Below, in pieces: positions 1 to 8,500 of a DNA stretch of 9,113 nucleotides. Both the position numbers and the translations under genes were made by a program. The notes under the pieces were generated by a model. The model ran no database searches, was not told where the DNA came from, and was given only the letters and a program-made list of their open reading frames with translations. The stretch lies in assembly GCA_013203545.1 (NCBI GenBank), contig JABMQA010001254.1, positions 1 through 9,113 on the forward strand. The letters run 5' to 3'. The first letter of the stretch is position 1. The number at the start of each line of letters is the position of its first letter. The stretch comes from Bacteroidota bacterium. GTDB taxonomy: Bacteria > Bacteroidota > Bacteroidia > Bacteroidales > 4484-276.

Positions 1-2357
1 CCGGCCCTGACATCATGGTTTTTGAAGGTGATGCCTCTGCTGAAGGTTATGAATTGTATGCAGGTGAATCTATGGACGGCCCGTGGCATTCCATGGGAAC
101 AGGTAGCGGAACAAGTGAATTTGACCTTTCGAGCTGTGCTATCTCCGAGGCAAGGTATTATAAAATTCAGGACGATGGTGATGGAAGCGCCAGTGGCAAT
201 GATGCCGGGTTCGATCTGGATGCCATGCAGGCCCTGAGTTCAATTACAGGCCCATACATCATTATGGAGGGTTATGTTATTGACGACTCCAATGGAAATA
301 ACAACGGTTTGCTCGATCCGGGCGAAACGGCTGACTTTATCATCACACTTAAAAATGTTGGCTCAGAAAGCGCCAATGATCTAACCGCCACATTATCAGT
401 TGTTGATGCATATGTTTCTGTTCTAACTACATCACCACAAACATTTGGTACGCTTGGAATTAATGAATCGGCCTCTGCTACCTACACGGTCACTGCCGAT
501 GAAAATACGCCTGCAGGGCATTCGGCCATGCTTGAGCTCGAATATCAGGGCACCAATGTTCCGGCCGCTTCAAAATATATCGAGGTATTTTTCCCCGATT
601 ATTGTGAAGCTACAACGGGCACCGAAGATGAATACATCGAAAATGTTCTCTGCGGGGATATTGATAATACCAGCGGATGGCAGGGCGGCGTAGCCAACTA
701 CACCGATCAATCAACATCCATTGATCCGGGAGCATCGGAAGCCATCACCGTCACCAATGGAAATGCATGGGCCAGCGACCAGGTTACTGTTTGGGTTGAC
801 TGGAACCTGGATATGGAATTTGGTAACAGCACCGGCGAAACCATCGAATTGACCAATGTGGGCGGTTCTGGTGAGACTTTTGAAGGTGATATAGAAGCGC
901 CGGCTGACCAAAACCCCGGACAATACAGAATGAGGGTCAGGATGACCTATAGTTCCAGCCCGGCACCTTGTGGTAATTCTTCCTATGGTGAAGTGGAAGA
1001 TTATACCATAATCGTGGGTGGAAGTATTCTTAACGCAGCCTTTTCATCGGATGCTACCTCAATTTGCTATGACGGTCAGGTTCAATTTTATGACAACTCA
1101 ACAGGCGGTGCGACACAATGGGATTGGGAATTTCCGGGTGGTACGCCTGCCACATCCGGCGAACAAAACCCGGTTGTTACCTACCAAAATCCCGGACAGT
1201 TTGATGTAACACTCACTGTTTCCAATGGAACCAACAACAATACAAACACCGGAACCGACTACATCATGGTGTATGACGATCCGGTTATTCCTGCAACACC
1301 GACTGGTGAAACCGAAGTTTGTCAGGATGACCCTAATACAACATATACTACCGCAACTGTTGATGCAGATGACTGGGTTTGGGAAATGACACCAGAGACG
1401 GCAGGTTCTTTTACACAAAACAATTATTCTATAGTTATTAATTGGGATCCCGATTTTTATGGTGATGTGGAGATCAAGGTAGCATGTGTAAACATGTGTG
1501 GTGAAAGCACGATGTCCGATGCCATTGTAGTAGTTGTAATGCCTATGCCGGGTATCGCCGGAGACATTACAGGTACCGAAGAGGTTTGTCAGGCGGATGA
1601 AACTGATTACGGTGTTGCCGTAATATGGGAAGCCGATGATTATGAATGGAGCCTGGAACCTGCTTCAGCAGGATATATTCTTGAAAATTACAACGCTTGC
1701 ACCATTACCTGGAGCAATAGCTTCATGGGAACAGCAACGCTTATGGTGTGCGGGACCAACGAATGTGGCGATGGCATTTGGTCCAACGGATTTGATGTAA
1801 CGGTTAATCCTTATCCTGAAACCCCCGCTAACATCGAAGGTGACGGCGAGGTTTGCCAGCAGGAGGTAACCATTTATTCCGTTCCAGTAATCGGATGGTC
1901 CGATGAATTTGACTGGTCGCTTGAACCGGCAGAAGCTGGTAGCATGACCTTTATGAACAACGAAACTACAGTTACATGGAGCAGCACCTGGCTGGGTACG
2001 GCCATATTGAAAGTGCGTGGAATAAATGATTGCGGCGAAGGTCAGTGGTCAGAAGATTTCCCAGTGCTTGTTAAGAATTGTACAGGTATTGATGAAATTG
2101 ATCAGGACAAAATGATATCTGTATTTCCAAATCCGGGCAACGGAACATTTACCATACAATGTGAAAAGACCATCAACGAAAATGTTGAGGTTTCAGTTGT
2201 GTCGGTTATCGGAACCAAAATCTATCACAATTCATTCAATGGAATCTCAGCCGGAAATGCCATTAGCTTTGAACTTAGTGATATCTCTCAGGGAGTATAT
2301 TACCTGATGTTGCAAGGTGAAAATATCTCACTTACCAAAAAAATTATCATTCAATAG
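1..2357 (+). CDS. T9SS-sorted multidomain surface protein, 3' part only (GEVED, PKD, three PKD-like repeats)
   Basis: The frame is open from base 3 to the TAG at 2355-2357, so the gene is cut by the window edge. The ATG at 15 is internal: no signal peptide follows it, and the codons before it (GPDI) belong to the first module. Residues are counted from that Met. In order: a lectin- or discoidin-like module (1-75, ending GFDLDA); a CARDB-like beta-sandwich (about 80-190) opening with a Asp/Asn-rich, possibly calcium-binding loop from D90; a GEVED domain (196-334, GEVED at 325-329); a PKD domain (338-404); three PKD-like repeats (cysteines 436/495, 525/584, 614/673); and a T9SS type A tail (FPNP at 704-707, GVYYL, final KKIIIQ). 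By family knowledge such tails direct export and surface attachment. The modules suggest binding to external polymers. Any catalytic domain would lie upstream; peptidases often carry this type of C-terminal half, but that is a guess. Confidence 0.9.
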   Translation, partial: GPDIMVFEGDASAEGYELYAGESMDGPWHSMGTGSGTSEFDLSSCAISEARYYKIQDDGDGSASGNDAGFDLDAMQALSSITGPYIIMEGYVIDDSNGNNNGLLDPGETADFIITLKNVGSESANDLTATLSVVDAYVSVLTTSPQTFGTLGINESASATYTVTADENTPAGHSAMLELEYQGTNVPAASKYIEVFFPDYCEATTGTEDEYIENVLCGDIDNTSGWQGGVANYTDQSTSIDPGASEAITVTNGNAWASDQVTVWVDWNLDMEFGNSTGETIELTNVGGSGETFEGDIEAPADQNPGQYRMRVRMTYSSSPAPCGNSSYGEVEDYTIIVGGSILNAAFSSDATSICYDGQVQFYDNSTGGATQWDWEFPGGTPATSGEQNPVVTYQNPGQFDVTLTVSNGTNNNTNTGTDYIMVYDDPVIPATPTGETEVCQDDPNTTYTTATVDADDWVWEMTPETAGSFTQNNYSIVINWDPDFYGDVEIKVACVNMCGESTMSDAIVVVVMPMPGIAGDITGTEEVCQADETDYGVAVIWEADDYEWSLEPASAGYILENYNACTITWSNSFMGTATLMVCGTNECGDGIWSNGFDVTVNPYPETPANIEGDGEVCQQEVTIYSVPVIGWSDEFDWSLEPAEAGSMTFMNNETTVTWSSTWLGTAILKVRGINDCGEGQWSEDFPVLVKNCTGIDEIDQDKMISVFPNPGNGTFTIQCEKTINENVEVSVVSVIGTKIYHNSFNGISAGNAISFELSDISQGVYYLMLQGENISLTKKIIIQ
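600..1016 (+). other. GEVED domain, copy 1 (within the first gene)
   Basis: This encodes a module of about 139 residues that starts at YCEA and ends with the name-giving GEVEDYT motif. It contains the typical TEDEYI, QGGVANYTDQ, VTVWVDWN and RMRVRMTY stretches. From TEDE to the end, 132 residues align without a gap to the copy at 7465-7881, with 92 identities by hand count (about 70%). Here it follows a complete CARDB-like domain and precedes a PKD domain. GEVED domains occur in secreted bacterial proteins and their ligand is generally unknown. Confidence 0.85.
1287..2072 (+). repeat. Three tandem PKD-like (PKD_6-type) repeats, period exactly 267 bases
   Basis: Three copies of a roughly 89-residue beta-sandwich module run in tandem. 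Each has G-x-x-E-V-C-Q near the start, an aromatic W-x-[WL]-x-P-x-x-A-G core, a [WD]-x-x-[FW]-x-G centre and an N-x-CG motif near the end. The first cysteine codons are at 1320, 1587 and 1854, giving two intervals of exactly 267 bases. The second cysteines (1497, 1764, 2031) lie exactly 59 residues after the first in every copy, which suggests a structural disulfide. The nucleotide sequences have diverged, so this is an old duplication. Related single copies occur in the two downstream genes (cysteine codons 4912/5089 and 8356/8536). Confidence 0.8.
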
Positions 2358-2385
2358 CAAACCTTTTTAAATATTACAGTCTAAT

Positions 2386-2423
2386 AGGGTAAAGATGTCT
2401 TTTTTATGGGATGTCTTTACCCT
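2386..2423 (+). terminator. Rho-independent-type terminator hairpin after the first gene
   Basis: AGGGTAAAGATGTC (2386-2399) pairs with GATGTCTTTACCCT (2410-2423): ten Watson-Crick pairs at the base, then two G-U wobbles and two more pairs, around a 10-base loop. TTTT follows at 2425-2428, interrupted soon after by G, so the U-tract is short. It starts 29 bases after the stop codon and ends 37 bases before the next gene. This suggests that the first and second genes are at least partly separate transcripts. Confidence 0.7.
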
Positions 2424-2460
2424 GTTTTGTATCACTAGCAATCAAAAATACTAACGTAAC

Positions 2461-5409
2461 ATGAAAAAATTTTTACTCGCAGCATTGCTCATTGGTTTTG
2501 CTGCAACTTGTTTTTCTCAGGCAAAAGTCATCATCCGGTTCCAAAATCCGGATGCTGCAACAGTTAAAACCTTCACCCGGTCAAATTATGATGTGGCCGC
2601 ATACAAACCAGGATCATTCCTCGATCTGGTAGTACTGCAAAATGAGTTCGAAAGGTTGGTTGATGAGGGTTATGATATCAGCATCATTAAGACCGAAGCC
2701 GAAATGGCCGCCAACCTAGGAAACACTGATGATATCAACGGATATCGCACTTATGCTGAAGCGGTTGAGGAATTGCAGCAAATCGCAAATGATTATCCCG
2801 ATATATGTAAACTTATTGATATTGGTGATAGCCGTGGCAAGGAATATTATGAAAGTGGGTATGGTAACTACGGTAGCTATCAGCACGACATCTGGGCATT
2901 AAAGCTATCTGACAATGTTTTGGAAAGTGAAGATGAACCTGCTGTATATTATTTCGGGGCACACCATGCCCGGGAACCCTTGAGCACTGAGGTAGCCTTT
3001 TATGTTTTAAATCATCTGATTGATAATTATGGAACCGATCCGGAAATCACAGCAAACGTTAATTCCACCGAAATTTGGTTTGTCCCGATCGTAAACCCGG
3101 ACGGGCACGAGGTTGTTCTCAACCAGATCGACCTGAACTGGCGTAAAAACATTCGCGACAACGATGGCAATGGTTCCTTAACATTAGGCGGATGGTACTA
3201 TCCCGATGGAGTCGACGCCAACCGAAATTATGGATGGGAATGGGGTGGCGAAGGTACTTCCCATGATCCTGACGAAATTACCTACTGTGGTCCTGAACCC
3301 TTCTCAGAGCCTGAAATGCAGGCCATCAAGAGTTTGGTAGAGCAAAATCATTTTGTGGCAGGATTATCCTATCATACCTACAGCGAACTGGTTTTATGGC
3401 CATATGGTTATACCAACAGTGCTGTTGCCCCTGATGTGGATGCCCTTGCCGGACTTGGAACCATGATTGGTGAATCCATTCCAGGAATTTATAGTGGGCA
3501 TTATACACCCCAGGCTGCATGGGAACTTTACTCGGCATCAGGTGTTACAGACGATTGGGTATATGGGCAGCATGGTATTTTTGGCTACACCGTAGAATTG
3601 GGTGTCGAATTTATCCCACCAGCCAGCCAGGTTTACCAGATAACCGAGGATAACCTCGAGGGGGCATTAATTCTCCTCAACAGGATTAACTATTCAACCC
3701 TTACCGGCCATGTAACAAATTCAAATACCGGAGATCCCATGGTAGCTGAAATTTTCATCGAAGGTATTGATGATACCGGATCACCACGTGATCCCTACAT
3801 GAGCGATGATGATTTTGGAACCTATTACAGAATGTTAACAGATGGTTCCTACACGGTAACCTTCTCTTCATTCGGTTATATTTCCCAGACATTTGAAAAC
3901 GTTGTAATCAGCAGCGAAGCACAAACGATACTGGATGTTGAACTTGAACAAAGTGAGATCATCGCCGTTTCGGGAACAGTAACCGACTCCGATGGCGGAT
4001 CCCCCATCGCCGGGGCCACTGTTGAAGTATTGAATGCCCCGATTGACCCTGTTTTTACCAATGAACTGGGGCAGTATGAAATTCCTGAAATTTTCCAGAA
4101 TTCATATACCTTCAGAATTTGGGCGATGGATTATGCCACGTTGCTACAGGTTGTTAGTGTTTCGAACCAGAATAATATCATCGATTTTGAACTTACCGAA
4201 AGCAATGCTTTCAGTTTTGAAGAAGGTATGTTTGGAAACGGTTGGACTTTTGGAGGAAATGCCAATTGGGTTATTGATAATACCACAGCCTGGGATGGCA
4301 GTAACTCGGCAAAATCCGGAAATATTAATGATATGCAAACCTCTCAGATAATTTACACTGTTGAAACTGTTCAGGATGGCGAGATCACGTTCTTTAGAAA
4401 AGTTTCATCGGAACCTGATTACGATTATCTCGAATTTTATATCGATAATGTGAAAAAGGATGAGTGGGCCGGTGAACAGGACTGGGAGGAGTTTGCTTAT
4501 GATGTAGCAGCCGGTCAGCATACCTTTAAATGGGTTTATGATAAAGATCAGAATACTTCCAATGGCGATGACTGTGGGTGGGTTGATTTTATTATTTTCC
4601 CGCTAACGGCAACACTCAGCGCGCAGGCAGGGTCTGATGGTGAGATTTGTGAAGACGATACTTTCCAGTGCGAAGGGAATGCTACCTTATACAATACCCT
4701 GGAGTGGGCCACTTCAGGGGATGGCATGTTTTCCGATGCCACTATTCTGAATCCTGTCTACACACCGGGAACCAATGATATTTTATCTGCTATTGTTACC
4801 CTTACAATGACAGCCTACGATGAAGAGGGGAATTCCGATGCCGACGACCTGGCATTAACGATTAATCCGCTTCCGGCTTCAGGAACAGCTATTTCGGGTT
4901 CTGCAGTGGTATGCGCAGGCTCAACCGAACTTTATTCCTGCGAAACCATTACCAATGCTGAAAGCTACGAGTGGGTGATCGAACCGGATTATGCCGGTAG
5001 TGTGGCAATTTATGACAATGAAATTACCATCAACTGGATGGAGAATTATTTTGGTGACGCAACCCTGACAGTCAGGGGTGAAAACGATTGTGGTTTCGGA
5101 GGTTTTTCCAATGGTTTTGTGGTTACAGTTGAGGATTGTACCGGGATAGGTGAAACCGACGGTCAGGCTGTTGTTGTATTTCCCAATCCTGCCAGCGACC
5201 ATATAGTAATCACGCTGCAAACTACCGGTGAACAAATTTATGTGAATCTGGTTAACATACTAGGATCAGTTGTTTATGAAGTAACCCTGTCCGGTCAGGA
5301 GAATGGAAAGATCAATTTGGATGTAAAAGATTTGGAAAACGGGATTTACTTCCTGAACATAAAATCAGCACAATTAAGTGTTTCAAAAAAACTGGTGATA
5401 AAACAATAG
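2461..5409 (+). CDS. Secreted zinc carboxypeptidase (peptidase family M14) with T9SS sorting domain
   Basis: 982 residues. The start is fixed by a signal peptide (MKKFLLAALLIGFAATCFSQ, cleavage near 20/21). The leader is A-rich without a Shine-Dalgarno, as is usual in Bacteroidota. Residues 21-90 resemble an M14 propeptide. The catalytic domain (about 95-411) has zinc ligands H169, E172 (HARE) and H305, substrate-binding R228 (NWRKN), N254 and R255 (DANRN), Tyr357, and general base E379 (TVEL). These match CPA His69, Glu72, His196, Arg127, Asn144, Arg145, Tyr248 and Glu270; the Tyr-Glu spacing of 22 is the same. It should remove C-terminal amino acids from extracellular peptides. D364 aligns with Asp255 of carboxypeptidase B, hinting at Lys/Arg preference. 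Then follow two carboxypeptidase-regulatory-like domains (from about 414 and 503), a lectin-like beta-sandwich (584-714), an Ig-like domain (about 720-805), a PKD-like module (C818/C877) and the T9SS tail (FPNP 907-910, final KKLVIKQ). Confidence 0.95.
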   Translation: MKKFLLAALLIGFAATCFSQAKVIIRFQNPDAATVKTFTRSNYDVAAYKPGSFLDLVVLQNEFERLVDEGYDISIIKTEAEMAANLGNTDDINGYRTYAEAVEELQQIANDYPDICKLIDIGDSRGKEYYESGYGNYGSYQHDIWALKLSDNVLESEDEPAVYYFGAHHAREPLSTEVAFYVLNHLIDNYGTDPEITANVNSTEIWFVPIVNPDGHEVVLNQIDLNWRKNIRDNDGNGSLTLGGWYYPDGVDANRNYGWEWGGEGTSHDPDEITYCGPEPFSEPEMQAIKSLVEQNHFVAGLSYHTYSELVLWPYGYTNSAVAPDVDALAGLGTMIGESIPGIYSGHYTPQAAWELYSASGVTDDWVYGQHGIFGYTVELGVEFIPPASQVYQITEDNLEGALILLNRINYSTLTGHVTNSNTGDPMVAEIFIEGIDDTGSPRDPYMSDDDFGTYYRMLTDGSYTVTFSSFGYISQTFENVVISSEAQTILDVELEQSEIIAVSGTVTDSDGGSPIAGATVEVLNAPIDPVFTNELGQYEIPEIFQNSYTFRIWAMDYATLLQVVSVSNQNNIIDFELTESNAFSFEEGMFGNGWTFGGNANWVIDNTTAWDGSNSAKSGNINDMQTSQIIYTVETVQDGEITFFRKVSSEPDYDYLEFYIDNVKKDEWAGEQDWEEFAYDVAAGQHTFKWVYDKDQNTSNGDDCGWVDFIIFPLTATLSAQAGSDGEICEDDTFQCEGNATLYNTLEWATSGDGMFSDATILNPVYTPGTNDILSAIVTLTMTAYDEEGNSDADDLALTINPLPASGTAISGSAVVCAGSTELYSCETITNAESYEWVIEPDYAGSVAIYDNEITINWMENYFGDATLTVRGENDCGFGGFSNGFVVTVEDCTGIGETDGQAVVVFPNPASDHIVITLQTTGEQIYVNLVNILGSVVYEVTLSGQENGKINLDVKDLENGIYFLNIKSAQLSVSKKLVIKQ

Positions 5410-5426
5410 GAAAATATTGCATTTAA

Positions 5427-5480
5427 AACCCTGTCAGGGTTTCTGCCAAAGGCATCGCTTCGGGAAACCCTGACAGGGTT
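5427..5480. repeat. Perfect 17-bp inverted repeat with palindromic arms (REP-like element or hairpin)
   Basis: AACCCTGTCAGGGTTTC (5427-5443) is the exact reverse complement of GAAACCCTGACAGGGTT (5464-5480), around a 20-base spacer. Each arm is itself an odd palindrome (ACCCTG-T-CAGGGT), so it can fold as one long hairpin or two small ones. The spacer holds a further mini-hairpin, TGCC-AAA-GGCA (5444-5454). It begins 17 bases after the M14 stop codon. There is no good T-tract after the right arm, so it is not a textbook terminator, though it could still stop or stabilise transcripts. The nested symmetry resembles extragenic palindromes spread by RAYT transposases; that is inference. Confidence 0.75.
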
Positions 5481-5525
5481 AATTTAATCAGATCAGACTA
5501 ATTCAATCAATTAATAAACTTTACT

Positions 5526-5533
5526 AAAAGGAG
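5526..5533 (+). promoter_or_regulatory. Shine-Dalgarno-like site of the propeller gene
   Basis: AAAAGGAG ends 8 bases before the ATG at 5542, ideal spacing for anti-Shine-Dalgarno pairing. It supports this start, together with the signal peptide that follows. Bacteroidota genes mostly lack such sites, and the M14 gene upstream has none. Confidence 0.55.
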
Positions 5534-5541
5534 AAAATTCA

Positions 5542-8500
5542 ATGAAAATTCCTGCTACATTAATTACGTTTTTGTTGATGGTGTTTTTTGTATCCGGCAT
5601 TGTTGCTCAGGATCAAAAGCCAAATAAACAAAATCAGCTTTACAAGGATGGTGTTTACAATCCATATGAAGTGCTCGATACGCGCATTGACAATATGAGA
5701 TATTGGAAAAAAGCCGCTGAACTCGGACTTACTCCGGTAGCACCTCAGGTTGAGATCCCGAAAGGTGTTTTTAAGGGAAGTAAAATTTCCGCAAAGAGTG
5801 TCTGGCGTGAAGATTCACCGGACGTTCCCGTAACCAACGAGAATTCAACGCAAAGTGAGAATTCAATTTTCGTCGATCCTACTGATCCCGATCATGTGCT
5901 GCAATCCAACAACTCAACACAGAACCCTGTTGGATCGCTTTATGGCGCCAACTATTTCTTTTCAGAGGATTTTGGTCTGACGTGGGGCGGTTCAGTTCAG
6001 GGTGCAGGCGGTTCAAATTCAGGTGACCCGGCAACAGCCATAGGTCTTGAAGGCCGGCAATATGTGGGTTTTATACATAGTAATGGTGGCCAGGGCGTTT
6101 CCTATTCAAATGATGGATTAAACTGGACATCCGTTTTATGTGGAAATCCCCCGGGTGGTTGGAATATTCTTGATAAAAACCACATGTGGATCGATAACAG
6201 CCCGTCCAGTCCATACGAAGGTAATGTTTATGTTTCGTGGCTGGCATTTGGTAACTCCAATGCCGATGATATCGAATTTGTCCGTTCTACCGATGATGGT
6301 CTCAGTTATTCTCCCCATATGAACATCAGTTCTGCAATTAATGCAGGTAGCCACAACCAGGGTGTTAACATTCAAACCGGACCCGATGGTCAGGTCTACG
6401 CAGCCTGGGCTGTTTATGACAGTTGGCCATCAGATGAAACTGCTATTGGATTTGCACGGTCATTCGACGGAGGGGCATCTTTTGAGCCCGCCGAAAGAAT
6501 TATAACCAACATCAAAGGTATCCGTAATTCAGAGACTTCAAAAAACCAGAGGGTTAACTCTTTCCCCGTAATGACTGTTGATATCAGCGGAAGCGACATG
6601 GATGGTAATATTTATGTAGTGTGGACCAATATTGGTGTACCTGGAACAAATACCGGCCAGGACCGCGACATTTATATGATCAGTTCGGAAGACGAAGGAG
6701 AAAGCTGGTCGGAACCCATCCGCATCAACCAGGATGAGATCGGACAGGGTAACGAACACTATTTCCCATGGATTAGCTGTGATCCGGAAACCGGAGCCTT
6801 GAGTGCCGTATTTTATGACGATCGCAATGTGGGTGGAAACAAATGCGAAGTTTTTTGTGCCAACTCATTTGATGGTGGCGATACCTGGGAAGATTTTAGG
6901 GTGAGTGATGTTGATTTTACACCGGCACCAATTCCCGGACTTGCCGGCGGATATATGGGTGATTACCTGGGAATTTCTGCCAGGGGTGGAAGGGTTTATC
7001 CCGTTTGGACCGATAACCGTGACGGTGTTACCATGACCTATACCTCACCTTATGAAACCAACAGCCTTCCAAGGCCTACAGATCTTATTGGTTCGGTAAC
7101 CTTCGAAACAGGTGAAGTACAACTTGAGTGGGTTTTCGAAACTGTTACAGGATTCCAGCATTTTATTGTTTACAGGGATGGTTTCGAAATCGGGACTACA
7201 GTAGATAACACCTTTGTTGATAATCTTCCGGATTATGGTATCTATAAATATAAGGTTACGGCTATGCATGATGATGGTGAATCCTCAGGCCCGAGTGTAA
7301 CGCTTCAATGGGGAGACGCACATGTTGTCGTTGATCCTGCACAAATCCTCGAAAGCCTCGATCCGGGGACTACTTCAATACGCTATCTTGAGATTGAAAA
7401 TGTCGGGGAACTTGATTTGATTTATGAGGTTTCTTCTTCCACAGAACCCCTCCGTGGTAATCAGTACTGTGACGCATCAACAAATACCGAGGATGAGTGG
7501 ATTGCCAATGTAATGTGCGGGGATATCGACAATTCCAGTAGTTGGCAGGGCGGTGTTGCTGATTATACTGATCAGTTTACGACTATCGAAGTTGGGATGT
7601 CCGAAGGGATTACAATTTCAAACGGTAATGCCTGGGCCAGTGATATTGTGACCGTATGGGTTGATTGGAATGATGATTATGAATTTGGCGTGGGAACCGA
7701 TGAAGAATTCTTGCTGGACAATGTCGGCGGACAAGGAGAGACGTTTACCGGAGAGATCACAGTTCCGCAGGGAACAGTGTCAGGCGACCACCGGATGCGG
7801 GTAAGAATGACCTATAGTTCACCTCCCGAGCCATGTGGCAGCTCATCCTATGGAGAAGTCGAAGACTATACCATCAACGTAACAGGTTGGCTTCTGGTAG
7901 GGCGCGTAGTTGATACTATTGCCCCAGGAAGTTATCATACCGTGGAAATTGAATTTAATGCCGAAGATCTCACCCAGGGCACTTATTATGGTAATATTCA
8001 GGTTGAAAGTAACGATCCGGATATGCCGGTTGTGGATATTCCTGTAACGTTGAGTGTTGGAGGGGTTCTTCCATTGTCACTTCAGGCACTTGCTACTCCC
8101 TCTGATATCTGTACAGGAGAGAGTTCACAACTTGAAGCACTTGCCGCCGGCGGATTGGGGGCTTACACCTATGAATGGACATCAGATCCGGCCGGTTTTA
8201 CATCCACACTGCCTGATCCGATGGTTTATCCGGAAGAGACGACCACCTACATTGTTGAGGTGGATGATGGCGAGAACACGATTTCCGATCAGGTAACCGT
8301 TAATGTGATGCAAATGCCGGAAATCCCGGAGATGCCAGAAGGGGAAACCGACCTTTGCCTTGGAGTTTATCAAACTGTGTATATGACCAACGGATCCACA
8401 GGTTCTGACACCTATTATTGGATGATTTCTCCCGAGGAAGCGGGTACTATTGATGGTACTGGCCTTACTGCAACTGTTACATGGGATGAGGACTTTACCG

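Noticed and set aside
15..17. ATG at 15 as the true start of the first gene
   Set aside because: The frame is open to the window edge, the preceding codons (GPDI) fit the first domain, and no signal peptide follows, although the T9SS tail requires Sec export.
1287..2072. CRISPR array or DNA-level tandem repeat
   Set aside because: The 267-base period is a protein-domain repeat: the nucleotide copies are diverged, lie inside an open frame and show no short repeats with unique spacers.
2424..2460. Bacteroidota-type promoter (TTTG at -33, TAnnTTTG at -7) before the M14 gene
   Set aside because: TTTTG occurs at 2425-2429, but no TAnnTTTG lies at the right distance, and the T-run is better explained as the terminator tail. 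The gap before the propeller gene has no convincing match either.
4034..4351. 105-codon plus-strand open frame inside the M14 gene
   Set aside because: It overlaps clearly coding sequence in another frame, shows no domain and has no start context of its own.
5542..7060. Annotation as a true sialidase (GH33)
   Set aside because: Asp boxes show only the fold. Without FRIP or a recognisable catalytic set, the enzyme activity cannot be claimed from the sequence.
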